Below, one piece after another: positions 16,122 through 24,522 of a DNA stretch of 64,000 nucleotides; position 1 is the first letter of the stretch, and every line of letters begins with the position of its first letter. Origin of the DNA: Galbitalea sp036271875 (GTDB taxonomy: Bacteria > Actinomycetota > Actinomycetes > Actinomycetales > Microbacteriaceae). The notes beneath the pieces are model-generated. The model was not told the DNA's origin, did not search any database, and saw nothing but the letters and a program-made list of their open reading frames with translations. The DNA lies in NCBI GenBank assembly GCA_036271875.1, contig DATAZU010000038.1:16871-80870 (forward strand), in the 5' to 3' direction. The position numbers were made by a program, and so were the translations under genes.

Positions 16122-17360
16122 CTACCAGTCGTGGACGGTGCCGTCGGCGAGACGGTTGTACGGCAGGTAGGCCGTCTGGTACGGATACTTGCCCGCCTCG
16201 TCGACATCGAGCGAGACGCCGAGCCCGGGCTGGTCGCCGGGATGCAGCATGCCGCCCTCGAAACTGAAGCTCTGCCGGAACACCGAGTCGGTCAGCGCTC
16301 CATGGCTCATGTACTCCTGAATCCCGAAATTGTGGATGGCCAGTCCCAGGTGCATTGCCGCCGCCATGCCAACCGGCGAGATGTCTGTCGGCCCGTGCAT
16401 CCCAGACTTGATCTGGTACTGGGCCGCGAAATCCAGAATCTTCTTGAGAGCCGAAATCCCGCCGGTGTGCGTCACGGCACTCCGCACGTAGTCGATGAGC
16501 TGTTCGGTGATGAGCGTCTGGTAATCCCAGACGGTGTTGAAAACCTCGCCGATCGCAAGCGGTGTCGTCGTGTGCTGGCGCACGAGGCGCAGCGCATTCT
16601 GATTCTCCGCCGGCGTGCAGTCCTCGAGCCAGAACAGGTCGTAGGGTTCCAGCGATTTTCCGAGGCGAGCGGCCTGGATCGGCGTCATCCGGTGGTGCCC
16701 GTCATGCAGCAACGGGATGTCCGGCCCGAACTCGTTTCGCACCGCCTCGAAGACGCCGGGCAGATGCGTCATGTACGCCCGCGTATCCCAGTCTTCCTCG
16801 ACCGGCAGCGGCGCGCGCTGCGCCGGTTCGTAGTCGTACCGCTTGCCCTTGTTGCCCTCGGTCGTCGCGTTCGCGGCAACACCGTAGATCGCGCGCAGCC
16901 CTGGCACCGCGGTCTGGATGCGAATCGCCTGGTACCCCTTGTCCAGGTACGAGCGCACGTTGTCGAACAGCTCGGGAAGATCACGACCAGATGCGTGTCC
17001 GTATGCCATGAGTCCGGTTCGGGATGCTCCGCCAAGCAGCTGATACAGCGGCATGTTCGCGGCTTTGGCCTTGATGTCCCAGAGCGCGACATCCACGGCG
17101 GCGATCGCCGCCATCGTCACGGGACCCCGCCGCCAGTACGCGGAGCGGTAGAGAAATTGCCAGGTGTCCTCGATCTGGTGCGCATCGCGCCCAATAAGAA
17201 GAGGGACGACGTGATCGCTCAGGTAGCTGACCACGGCGAGTTCGCGACCGTTGAGCGTTGCGTCGCCGAGCCCGGTGAGCCCGTCATCCGTCGTGAGCTT
17301 GAGCGTGACGAAGTTGCGATCGGGCGAGGTGACGATGACCTCGGCTGACTCGATTTTCAT
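16122..17360 (-). CDS. D-mannonate dehydratase, enolase superfamily (ManD/RspA type)
   Basis: This 412-residue enolase-superfamily enzyme closely follows the ManD/RspA pattern. Its N-terminal capping domain runs MKIESAEVIVTSPDRNFVTL. Barrel features are GHASGRD, the metal-ligand strand DIPLLHDGHHRMTP, WLEDCTPAEN, AIGEVFN and SGMHGPTDISP. ManD removes water from D-mannonate to give 2-keto-3-deoxygluconate. The ATG at 17360 overlaps the stop of the reductase gene by 4 nt (ATGA), so translation is coupled. It is the last gene of the five-gene leftward hexuronate arm. Dehydratase is the best call given UxaC and a fructuronate reductase nearby, although some members have little activity. Confidence 0.9.
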   Translation of the reverse strand: MKIESAEVIVTSPDRNFVTLKLTTDDGLTGLGDATLNGRELAVVSYLSDHVVPLLIGRDAHQIEDTWQFLYRSAYWRRGPVTMAAIAAVDVALWDIKAKAANMPLYQLLGGASRTGLMAYGHASGRDLPELFDNVRSYLDKGYQAIRIQTAVPGLRAIYGVAANATTEGNKGKRYDYEPAQRAPLPVEEDWDTRAYMTHLPGVFEAVRNEFGPDIPLLHDGHHRMTPIQAARLGKSLEPYDLFWLEDCTPAENQNALRLVRQHTTTPLAIGEVFNTVWDYQTLITEQLIDYVRSAVTHTGGISALKKILDFAAQYQIKSGMHGPTDISPVGMAAAMHLGLAIHNFGIQEYMSHGALTDSVFRQSFSFEGGMLHPGDQPGLGVSLDVDEAGKYPYQTAYLPYNRLADGTVHDW

Positions 17361-18433
17361 GTCTTCACCCTTCCGTGCCGCTTCGATTCCGTGCCGCTGT
17401 GATATCGCTCCCAGGCGGCGACCGTTTCGAGTTCTGCCGCGCCGGGTGCAAGACCCGCTTCCCGGCGTTTGTCGATTACTGCTTCGATCCGCGCGGGGAT
17501 CTTCTGCTCGCCACCCGAAGCGATCTGCTCCAACCGGTGTTCGATTCGTGGATTCTGCCATCGGATGCGCAGGGCGGCGAGCCAGGCATCCAGCTCGGCA
17601 CCGCCCAGAGTCAGAACCGGACGCGCTTCACTCCAGAGTTGCTCGACCTCGGCCGCGATCATCGAATCGGACCAGGCGTCGAACACGGTCTGATGCCCGA
17701 GCTCGAGACCGCGATACGCGAGCAGCGAGTGCGCGGCGTTGAGCATCCAGAGTTTCCGTTGCTCGTAGGGCTCGACGTCGTCGACGAACTGGGCGCCCGC
17801 CTTCTCCCACTCGGGACGCCCCGCGGGAAACTCCCCCTGCAACACCCACTCGGTGAACGGCTCGGTCACGACCGGGATCGCGTCAAGCCAACCCAGAAGC
17901 CGCTCCGCGACCTCCACGTCGGTGGATGTTGCGGCAGGAGTGATTCGATCGACCATGGTCGACACGAACGAGACGTTCTCGCCGACCCACCGCGCCAGCT
18001 CCGGCTCGCACTCCGCGAGAACAGAGTCGCGGATGGCACCGCCGTTCGATGGAACGTTGTCGCAGGGCACGATGGTGATCGAGCCCGCTCCGCCATCGCG
18101 CCGCTCGCGCAGACCCGTGGCGATGGCCGTCGGCGGCTGCGCGCCGCGCAGGTACCCCGCCTCAGTGACGGTCAGAGTGACGACGGAGACTTCGGGATTC
18201 GAGATGGCACCGGCGTCAAAGCCGATGACGCTGTCGATGACGGTCGCATCATCGGAATCCGGACCGCGAACGAGTAGTCCGTAGCGCCAGTTCTGATCGC
18301 TCAGCGCCTGAGCCACTCGTCCGCGCAGCGCGACGATCCCCCAGTCGTCGCTGGCGACCTGCGTGTACCAGGCCTGGTGCGACCGCGCGAAGGCGCCGAG
18401 GCCGAGGTGAGCGATGCGCGCGGAGCGCGTCAC
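17357..18433 (-). CDS. Mannitol dehydrogenase-family fructuronate reductase (UxuB-like)
   Basis: This long-chain polyol dehydrogenase has an N-terminal NAD-binding segment IAHLGLGAFARSHQAWYT and the C-terminal catalytic signature KLWMLNAAHSLLAYRG, which supplies the Lys, Asn and His of the family. With uxaC and mannonate dehydratase next to it, reduction of D-fructuronate to D-mannonate is the likely reaction. I place the start at GTG 18433, which overlaps the stop of the isomerase gene (GTGA) and gives 358 residues. The frame stays open further upstream, but that sequence is the neighbour gene read out of frame. Confidence 0.86.
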   Translation of the reverse strand: MTRSARIAHLGLGAFARSHQAWYTQVASDDWGIVALRGRVAQALSDQNWRYGLLVRGPDSDDATVIDSVIGFDAGAISNPEVSVVTLTVTEAGYLRGAQPPTAIATGLRERRDGGAGSITIVPCDNVPSNGGAIRDSVLAECEPELARWVGENVSFVSTMVDRITPAATSTDVEVAERLLGWLDAIPVVTEPFTEWVLQGEFPAGRPEWEKAGAQFVDDVEPYEQRKLWMLNAAHSLLAYRGLELGHQTVFDAWSDSMIAAEVEQLWSEARPVLTLGGAELDAWLAALRIRWQNPRIEHRLEQIASGGEQKIPARIEAVIDKRREAGLAPGAAELETVAAWERYHSGTESKRHGRVKT

Positions 18434-19362
18434 GCGCGTGCCCGATCGAGGGCGTCGCGCAGGAACGCGAGGTTGTCCTCGGTACGCTCGGCGAGCGGCA
18501 GTTCGGTCGAGAAGTCTTCGAGCGTGATCCAACCGTCGTAACCGTGCGTGACGAGGTCGCTCACATATCCGCGGACGTCCGCCTGGCCGGACCGGAGGGT
18601 CGCCCACTCGTGGTGCCAGTTGATCGGATTGGGGCCCTTCGACAAGCTCAGGGTCCCGGAGTCCGCCTCGGTCCCGGAGTCCGCCTCGGTCCCTGAGTCC
18701 GCCTCGGTCCCTGAGCCTGTCGAAGGGGCCGCCACCCACCTGGCGTTCTTGATGTGCACGTGCGCAAGATACGGCCCGAGCAGCTCGAACGCGCTGAGGT
18801 GCCGCTCCTGCCCCTCGATCACCAGGTTGCCGAGGTCGTGGATGACGCCGACGTGCGCCGGGTCGAGCCCATCCACCAGCCGAAATGCCGCCGACGCGGA
18901 TGTCGTGATCGTCTCGTGGTGCAGCTCGACGAGCGCCTGAACGCCGTGCGCTGCCGCACGCGAAGCGACCCATTCGAGGTCGGCTCGCGCGGAGGCGAAC
19001 AGTGCGCGGTACTCCCCCGAATCGGTGCGCGGCATCGTGACCCGCACGCGCTCGGCACCGAGCGCGGCGGTTGCGCTCAGCATCCGTTCGACACTGTCGT
19101 GATCGTCACAGCGCGCATATCCGCCGATTCCGGAGAACGCCAGGCCCGCATCGCGAGTAATCGACGCGATCGACGGAAGCGACGCCTCAAGCCCGGTCAG
19201 CGGCCAGGTGGCGCGATTGCCCGCCCAGAACCCGGGCTCGGCGGCAGCATCCTGATCGGTAACTCGCCACTCGATCCCGTCCCAACCCTGGCCGGCGAGG
19301 ATGCTCGCGGCTTCAGAGGGAGTCCACTCCGGCGTTGATGCGGTGAAGACCGAAAACCTCAC
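18430..19362 (-). CDS. Sugar phosphate isomerase/epimerase (TIM barrel) with repeat insert
   Basis: This is an AP-endonuclease-2-type TIM barrel of the IolE/IolI-like isomerase group. Metal-ligand segments include ALVELHHETI, GVIHDLGNLV and LAHVHIKNARW, and the C-terminal GWITLEDFS. Between LAHVHIKNARW and the NWHHEW segment lies about 33 residues of PSTGSGTEADSGTEADSG type, coded by an inverted pair of dispersed repeats with 18-bp units; this is probably a surface loop. It starts at GTG 19362 with a GTGA overlap to the oxidoreductase gene. The substrate is unknown; it presumably interconverts a uronate-derived sugar. Confidence 0.82.
   Translation of the reverse strand: MRFSVFTASTPEWTPSEAASILAGQGWDGIEWRVTDQDAAAEPGFWAGNRATWPLTGLEASLPSIASITRDAGLAFSGIGGYARCDDHDSVERMLSATAALGAERVRVTMPRTDSGEYRALFASARADLEWVASRAAAHGVQALVELHHETITTSASAAFRLVDGLDPAHVGVIHDLGNLVIEGQERHLSAFELLGPYLAHVHIKNARWVAAPSTGSGTEADSGTEADSGTEADSGTLSLSKGPNPINWHHEWATLRSGQADVRGYVSDLVTHGYDGWITLEDFSTELPLAERTEDNLAFLRDALDRARA
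18632..18730. repeat. Inverted dispersed-repeat pair with 18-bp units in isomerase gene
   Basis: The left arm GGCCCTTCGACAAGCTCAGG and the right arm GGTCCCTGAGCCTGTCGAAG face each other. Between them are three 18-bp units of the type GGTCCCKGAGTCCGCCTC. It encodes the SGTEAD repeats of the isomerase and closes with LSLSKGP. Confidence 0.88.
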
Positions 19363-20483
19363 GCGGCACCACCCGTGCGCACCTCGACGTCGTCGAGCGA
19401 ACCGTCGAGCACTTCGGCGACCGTTACGGTGCGCTCGAGGGTCGCCGACAGGTACAAGGCTCGGATGACCGCGAGCGCGAGTAGCGCATCCTCGACCCGC
19501 ACGCCGGGTGCTCGATGCTCTCGGATAGCCGCGACGATGTCTCGGTACTGCCGAAGATGCCCGATCACGAAGCTGTCATCGGGGCGGGGATTGCCGCGGA
19601 CGTCGTCAGCGGGAACCATCGCCGCCGCCTGGTTGCCTTCCTGGTCGCTGGCCGTGCCTGAGAAGAACAGTAACTGGTCCTCCTCGATCACCGCCGAGCC
19701 TTCGGACCCGTGCACCTGCAGGCGCGTTCCGACATTCGGATGCGCGGCCGTGGTCGCGTGGATAAGACCGAGCGCGCCCGACGCGAACGTAATGGTCGAG
19801 ACGAGGGTGTCCTCGACCTCGATGCGGTCGTGCGCCAAAGCGGCCGTGCGCGCATTCACGTCGACCGGTTCACCGAACATCCAGAGCAACAGATCGATTG
19901 TGTGCACGCCCTGGTTCATCGCAGCACCGCCGCCGTCCAGCTCCCAGGTTCCTCGCCATGCGGCCGAGTCGTAGTACGCCTGATCGCGCCACCATGCGAT
20001 GGATGCAATCCCGCTCGTGAGCCGACCGAAGCCGCCGCTCGTCGCGGCATCGTGAACAACGACGCTCGCCGGATCGAAACGGTGCTGACTGATGACACTG
20101 ACGACGAGATCGTTGCTCGCCGCCGTCTCCGCGAGCTCAGCGATCCGGCGGGCGCGGGGAAGCGAGACATCCAGCGGCTTCTCGATGACCACGTGCTTGC
20201 CCGCGGCGATCGCCTCGTCTGCGAGCGACACGTGCAAGCCGCTCGGCGTGCAGATCACGACGAGATCGATACCGCCAGCGGCAAGCGCATCGGACAGCGA
20301 CGAATGGACCGCCGGTCGGTCTCCACCCTGCCCGTCGATGTGCTCGGCGAGCGAACGGGCGGATGCCGCATCCACGTCGACCAGCGCGACGATTCTGAGC
20401 TCAGCGACACGGGCGATCGCATCCGCGTGGTTGTACGAGATGGCTCCACAGCCGACGATCACGACGCCAAGGATGCCCGTCAT
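19359..20483 (-). CDS. Gfo/Idh/MocA-family oxidoreductase
   Basis: This 374-residue NAD(P)-dependent dehydrogenase has the Rossmann start VVIVGCGAISYNHADAI, the conserved EKP motif in HVVIEKPLDVS and the catalytic-domain segment GGGAAMNQGVHTIDLLLW. Such enzymes oxidise or reduce sugars and cyclitols, often with TIM-barrel isomerases as here. It overlaps both neighbours by 4 nt, so the operon is translated as a coupled unit. The cofactor fold and the family are clear, but the substrate is not. A role in feeding an unusual uronate or glycoside into the mannonate route is inference from the operon. Confidence 0.9.
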   Translation of the reverse strand: MTGILGVVIVGCGAISYNHADAIARVAELRIVALVDVDAASARSLAEHIDGQGGDRPAVHSSLSDALAAGGIDLVVICTPSGLHVSLADEAIAAGKHVVIEKPLDVSLPRARRIAELAETAASNDLVVSVISQHRFDPASVVVHDAATSGGFGRLTSGIASIAWWRDQAYYDSAAWRGTWELDGGGAAMNQGVHTIDLLLWMFGEPVDVNARTAALAHDRIEVEDTLVSTITFASGALGLIHATTAAHPNVGTRLQVHGSEGSAVIEEDQLLFFSGTASDQEGNQAAAMVPADDVRGNPRPDDSFVIGHLRQYRDIVAAIREHRAPGVRVEDALLALAVIRALYLSATLERTVTVAEVLDGSLDDVEVRTGGAA

Positions 20484-21304
20484 GCCAGCTCGATCCCGAG
20501 AGAGTCTGTCGCGCGTCGGAAGGCACGCGCCGCGAGCCCGAACGCGGCGGCGCCGGAGAACCCACCGAACGCATCCGAGTAGATGAGGTGCGGCTCGAGG
20601 GAAGCGAAGCCCGAATAGCCGTCGTCGCGGAGCGCCGCAAGCGTCGCGACCAACTCGCCGTCGCCTTCGCCAGTCGGCACGACCTCGCCGGTTGCCGCGA
20701 CCGCGTCCTTCACCTGGAGATACGCGAGGTGCGGGCGCAGCATGGCGTAGCCGTCGGTGAACGGCCGCACCCCAACCTGGACAAAATTCGCGCTATCCCA
20801 GGCCACGCGCAGCGCCTGCGAACCCACCGACTCGATCAGATCGAGAACGCGGGACGGGATGTCGCCATAGATGTCCTTCTCGTTTTCGTGGACGAGCACG
20901 ACACCCTCGCGCTCGGCCACCTGCGCGAGGGCGCTCATGCGCTCAAGCACGGCGTCGCGTGAACCGTACGCGCCATAGAAGGAGAAAATTCGGATGAACG
21001 GGGCATCAAGGGCATGTGCCGCGGCGATGGCCCGTCCCAGTCGCTCGACCTCGTGCTCGACCGGCAACGAGATGTCGACCTTGCCGACCGGCGACGCGAT
21101 CGCTGACACCGCCATCGCCCGCTCCGCGAAGACTCGCTTCAGCGCGGCCAACTGATCGTCGGTGAGTTCGACGACATTGATGCCCCATGCGCTTCGCACC
21201 TCGACGTTGCTCGCGCCGAGCGCCTGAAGTGCGGCCACGTGAACGACGGGATCGGCGTCGATCTCGTCGCCGAAGCCGGTGAGCAACCACCTCGCCGAAG
21301 TCAT
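20480..21304 (-). CDS. Sugar phosphate isomerase/epimerase (TIM barrel)
   Basis: This 274-residue AP-endonuclease-2-type TIM barrel is the first gene of the leftward hexuronate arm. It shows GFGDEIDADPVVHVAAL at the N-terminus, VLVHENEKDIYGDIP, AWDSANFVQVGVRPFTD and YLQVKDAVA, the metal-ligand strands of the family, and a C-terminal GFASLEPHL. The ATG at 21304 faces the LacI gene across a spacer containing a palindromic operator. Its stop overlaps the Gfo/Idh start by 4 nt. It is a different subgroup from the second isomerase in the same operon, so the two probably act on different intermediates. Confidence 0.87.
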   Translation of the reverse strand: MTSARWLLTGFGDEIDADPVVHVAALQALGASNVEVRSAWGINVVELTDDQLAALKRVFAERAMAVSAIASPVGKVDISLPVEHEVERLGRAIAAAHALDAPFIRIFSFYGAYGSRDAVLERMSALAQVAEREGVVLVHENEKDIYGDIPSRVLDLIESVGSQALRVAWDSANFVQVGVRPFTDGYAMLRPHLAYLQVKDAVAATGEVVPTGEGDGELVATLAALRDDGYSGFASLEPHLIYSDAFGGFSGAAAFGLAARAFRRATDSLGIELA

Positions 21305-21324
21305 GCGCCTACGCTAGAGCCCCA

Positions 21325-21360
21325 TGGCAAACTCTGGCAATTGTTTGCCAGATGTTGCCA
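21325..21360. promoter_or_regulatory. Nested palindromic operator between divergent hexuronate arms
   Basis: An inner dyad TCTGGCAATTGTTTGCCAGA (21333-21352) lies inside an outer dyad TGGCAA (21325-21330) ... TTGCCA (21355-21360). It sits between the isomerase ATG (21304) and the LacI-family ATG (21380). LacI-family dimers bind such near-perfect palindromes, so this is the likely control site of both arms. Confidence 0.7.
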
Positions 21361-21379
21361 ACAGTGCTTGGCTGGGCAA

Positions 21380-22348
21380 ATGGCGGGACCGACGATTGCG
21401 ATGGTCGCGGCCCGGGCCGGTGTCGCGACTTCCACGGTGTCCCGCGCCCTCTCCAATCCGGATCGAGTGAGCGAGGATACCCGTCGGCACATCGAGACGG
21501 TGGCTCGCGACCTCGGCTACATCGCTCCCCACAAGACTCGTACCCGATCGGTCGCGGTCCTCGTCGCTGACATTGGCAATCCGTTCTACTTCGACGTAAT
21601 TCGCGGAACGCAACGCCAGTTGCGTGCCGCCGACTACACGCAGCTGTTGCTCGACACCGAAGAGTCCGCCGAGCTGGAGGCCGACCTCATCGAGCGTCTG
21701 CACGGAAGCATCGACGGCGTCATCCTCGCGGCATCACGACTCTCCGATACCGCGATCGCGCGGCTGGCAGACACGATGCCGGTCGTCGTTCTCAACCGCC
21801 ACGTGTCCGGTGTTCCGACCGTTGTCCTGGACACGGTGTCCGGGATGTCGCAGGCCCTCGAACACCTGGTGTCGCTCGGCCATCGCACCATCGCCTACGT
21901 CGAAGGGCCTACGCGCAGCTGGGCTAACGCCGCCCGTTGGCGTGCTCTGACGGAGGCCGCGAACGGACGCGACATATCGCTCGGTCGACTTGGCCCGTTT
22001 GCGCCGTCGCGCGAGTCGGGAACGGCGGCAGCGGATGCGCTGGTCAACTCCGGTGCGACCGCCGCAATCGCCTTCAACGACCTGCTCGCGATCGGGATGC
22101 TGGACCGGCTCGCGGCTCGCGGCATCCGCGTTCCCGAGGAACTCAGCATCGTTGGCTGCGACGACATCTTCGGCGCCGACTTTTGCTCGCCCGCCCTGAC
22201 GACCATCACGACACCGATCGAGCAGGCGGGCCGAGTGGCGGTCACGCTTCTGCTCGGGCAGCTTGAATCGCGCGCCGGCTCGGGGCGAGACGGCGTACTG
22301 CTTCCGACGCACCTGACGGTGCGGGCCTCGACGGGACGGGTCTCATGA
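21380..22348 (+). CDS. LacI-family transcriptional regulator of the hexuronate locus
   Basis: The N-terminal helix-turn-helix is TIAMVAARAGVATSTVSRAL with the hinge-proximal NPDRVSEDTR. It is followed by a periplasmic-binding-like sensor domain with VAVLVADIGNPFYFDVIRG, AFNDLLAIGM and the SIVGCDDIFGA segment. I use ATG 21380 (322 residues) because it puts the HTH at the family position. It lies next to a nested TGGCAA/TTGCCA palindrome and overlaps uxaC by 4 nt, so it probably represses its own operon and the divergent arm until a uronate-derived ligand binds. The ligand is not determined. Confidence 0.93.
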   Translation: MAGPTIAMVAARAGVATSTVSRALSNPDRVSEDTRRHIETVARDLGYIAPHKTRTRSVAVLVADIGNPFYFDVIRGTQRQLRAADYTQLLLDTEESAELEADLIERLHGSIDGVILAASRLSDTAIARLADTMPVVVLNRHVSGVPTVVLDTVSGMSQALEHLVSLGHRTIAYVEGPTRSWANAARWRALTEAANGRDISLGRLGPFAPSRESGTAAADALVNSGATAAIAFNDLLAIGMLDRLAARGIRVPEELSIVGCDDIFGADFCSPALTTITTPIEQAGRVAVTLLLGQLESRAGSGRDGVLLPTHLTVRASTGRVS

Positions 22349-23751
22349 GACATCCGGACAGACTGCTTCCGGCGGACCCGGCGACTCGCGACATTGCGCG
22401 GCGGCTGTACGAGGCGGTCAGCGACGCGCCGATCCTGTCACCGCACGGACACGTCGACGCCCGGCAGCTGGCATCCAACCGGCCGTTCGCCGATCCGGCA
22501 GAACTATTCGTCACGCCGGACCACTACGTCACCCGACTCCTGCACGCCAACGGTGTCTCGCTCGACCGGTTGCGACCGCCAACGGACCCGCGCGAGATCT
22601 GGCGCGAATTCGCATCCCGCTGGCGACTGTTTGCCGGCACGCCCGTTCGCTATTGGCTCGAGGACGTGCTCGAAGATGTCTTCGGGATCGATGAGACGCC
22701 GTCAGACGCAACCGCCGACTCGATCTACGACCAGCTCGCCGAGCGACTCGCCTCGGAGGAATTCCGGCCGCGCGCCCTGTTCGAACGGTTCGGCATCCGC
22801 GTTCTCGCCACAACGGATGACCCGGTCGATGACCTGGCGGCGCATCGCGCGCTGCGGAAGGATCCGAGCTTTGCGGGTCACGTGATCCCGACATTCCGGG
22901 CCGACCGATACATGGACCTGCACTCGCTCGGCTGGAACCAGGCCATTGATGAGTTGTCCGCCGCGAGCGGCATCGACTGCGGCACGTACACCGGCATGCT
23001 CAACGGCCTGCGGGCCCGGCGACAATTCTTCATCGAGAATGGCGCGACCTCGACCGACACCGGCGTTGCAGATGCCGGCGCGGAGCCCCTCGACCCGGTC
23101 GACGCCGAGTGGATTCACGCCAACCGCCTGAACGGCACGGTTACGGCTGACGATATCGCCGCGTACCGTCGCAACCTGCTCTACCGCTTCGCGGAGATGT
23201 CCACCGAGGACGGTCTCGTGATGCAGCTTCATCCCGGAGTCATTCGCAATCACCACCGGCCGACCTTCGAAGCGTACGGGCCGGACACCGGACACGACCT
23301 GCCAGACGTCGCATCCTTTACTCGCCCGTTGCAGCCGCTGCTTCGGGACTTTGGCACGCATCCGAAGCTGCACCTCGTGCTGTTCACCGTCGATGAGACG
23401 GCGTTCAGCCGCGAGATCGCGCCGCTGGCCGGGTTCTATCCGAGCGTGTATGCGGGGGCGCCGTGGTGGTTCCTCGACAGCCCCGGCGGGATCGCGCGCT
23501 ATCGCGCTGCGGTGACCGACACTGTCGGCTTCGCTAAAACCAGCGGATTCATCGACGACACCCGGGCGTTCTGCTCCATTCCGGCGAGGCATGACGTGTC
23601 GCGAAGAACGGATGCCGGCTACCTGGCCGGGCTCGTCGTCACGCACCAGCTCGGCGAGGACGAGGCGGCGCGGATCACGGGCGAGCTGGTGCGCGACATC
23701 CCGGCACATACTTTCAAGCTCGACAACTACCTCGGAGCGAGTAGCTTCTAG
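22345..23751 (+). CDS. uxaC: Glucuronate isomerase
   Basis: UxaC interconverts D-glucuronate and D-fructuronate (and D-galacturonate and D-tagaturonate), the first cytoplasmic step of hexuronate breakdown. The protein is 468 residues, the normal length. It shows SPHGHVDA with the metal-binding histidines, YWLEDVLEDVFGI, RVLATTDDPVDDL, the HPGVIRNHHR segment, and the ending DIPAHTFKLDNYLG. The start overlaps the LacI stop (ATGA). Its product is the substrate of the reductase coded in the divergent arm. Confidence 0.95.
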   Translation: MRHPDRLLPADPATRDIARRLYEAVSDAPILSPHGHVDARQLASNRPFADPAELFVTPDHYVTRLLHANGVSLDRLRPPTDPREIWREFASRWRLFAGTPVRYWLEDVLEDVFGIDETPSDATADSIYDQLAERLASEEFRPRALFERFGIRVLATTDDPVDDLAAHRALRKDPSFAGHVIPTFRADRYMDLHSLGWNQAIDELSAASGIDCGTYTGMLNGLRARRQFFIENGATSTDTGVADAGAEPLDPVDAEWIHANRLNGTVTADDIAAYRRNLLYRFAEMSTEDGLVMQLHPGVIRNHHRPTFEAYGPDTGHDLPDVASFTRPLQPLLRDFGTHPKLHLVLFTVDETAFSREIAPLAGFYPSVYAGAPWWFLDSPGGIARYRAAVTDTVGFAKTSGFIDDTRAFCSIPARHDVSRRTDAGYLAGLVVTHQLGEDEAARITGELVRDIPAHTFKLDNYLGASSF

Positions 23752-23761
23752 CGCTTAGCTC

Positions 23762-24409
23762 CTAGCGCTGGGGAGAAAGCGCCGCGGGGGCGACCAAACC
23801 AACACTGGGCAGCACGACCTTGTCGAGGATCTGCATCAGATACTCCCGGTCGACCGGCACCCCCATCATCATCGTGCGGTAGGTCACCATCGACGGGCTG
23901 ATGCTTGAGATGAACGGAATGTCGATATCGGCGCGGATCTCACCGCGGTCGATTGCCCGTTGCAGGAACCGGCGGTTGATCTCGGCACGCGGCGCTATGA
24001 CCGAGGCACGTGCCGTTTCGGCAAGCTCCGGGTTGCGCGCGATGAGCGAAACCAGACCGGCCATGACCCGCATCTTCTGCGCGCCATCTTTGATGGTCGG
24101 TGCCTTCATCATCGCGATAAAGTCGCCGCGCAGCGTTCCCGTGTCGGGGAGTGCGTCGAAGTCGATGTCCTTGTTCTTCATGCACGCAACGGCATCGATG
24201 ACGAGCTCGGTCTTCGACGGCCAGCGTCGGTACAGCGTCGCCTTACCGGCACGAGCACGCGCCGCGACCATGTCGATGGTCATGCCGTCGTAACCGACTT
24301 CGGCGAGAATATCGAGGGCAGCGTTCAGGATGTCGTCGTCGCGCGTGGCATCCATTGGCCTGCCAACGCGGGGGCTGGCTGCCTGTTCGATGAGATCAAG
24401 CGGCATCAT
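23762..24409 (-). CDS. TetR-family transcriptional regulator
   Basis: The N-terminal DNA-binding domain is ILNAALDILAEVGYDGMTID followed by VAARARAGKATLYRRWPSKTEL, the classic TetR helix-turn-helix. The C-terminal part resembles the TetR_C_16/33 drug-binding type and is Met-rich (TYRTMMMGVPVDREYLMQIL). It is 215 residues. It is divergent from a DHA2 efflux transporter over 113 bp, so it is the probable repressor of that pump. The UxaC gene ends only 10 bp away on the other strand. Confidence 0.9.
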   Translation of the reverse strand: MMPLDLIEQAASPRVGRPMDATRDDDILNAALDILAEVGYDGMTIDMVAARARAGKATLYRRWPSKTELVIDAVACMKNKDIDFDALPDTGTLRGDFIAMMKAPTIKDGAQKMRVMAGLVSLIARNPELAETARASVIAPRAEINRRFLQRAIDRGEIRADIDIPFISSISPSMVTYRTMMMGVPVDREYLMQILDKVVLPSVGLVAPAALSPQR

Positions 24410-24522
24410 TGCGACTCATCCCTTTCATTTGATCTCGATAGTACGCCAAGCAATTTCGCTGTGCGCATAATTTAGAAACTGTTAAGTTCCGAAACTCGAC
24501 AGTACCGTATATAGTCGCTGTC
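24410..24522. promoter_or_regulatory. Divergent TetR/MFS promoter region
   Basis: TATAGT at 24510-24515 and TTCCGA at 24487-24492 are 17 bp apart and fit -10 and -35 boxes. The transporter ATG at 24523 lies seven bases past the -10, so its mRNA is probably leaderless. ACTGT ... ACAGT (about 24478-24503) flank this promoter as inverted half-sites and could be the TetR operator. Confidence 0.5.

Noticed and set aside
16119..17348. Plus-strand frame opposite the mannonate dehydratase
   Set aside because: It is a shadow of an unmistakable enolase-superfamily gene and shows Arg/Asp-rich antisense composition.
18434..18973. N-terminal extension of the fructuronate reductase
   Set aside because: The extra sequence is the sugar isomerase gene read in the wrong frame; the 4-nt GTGA overlap sets the true start at 18433.
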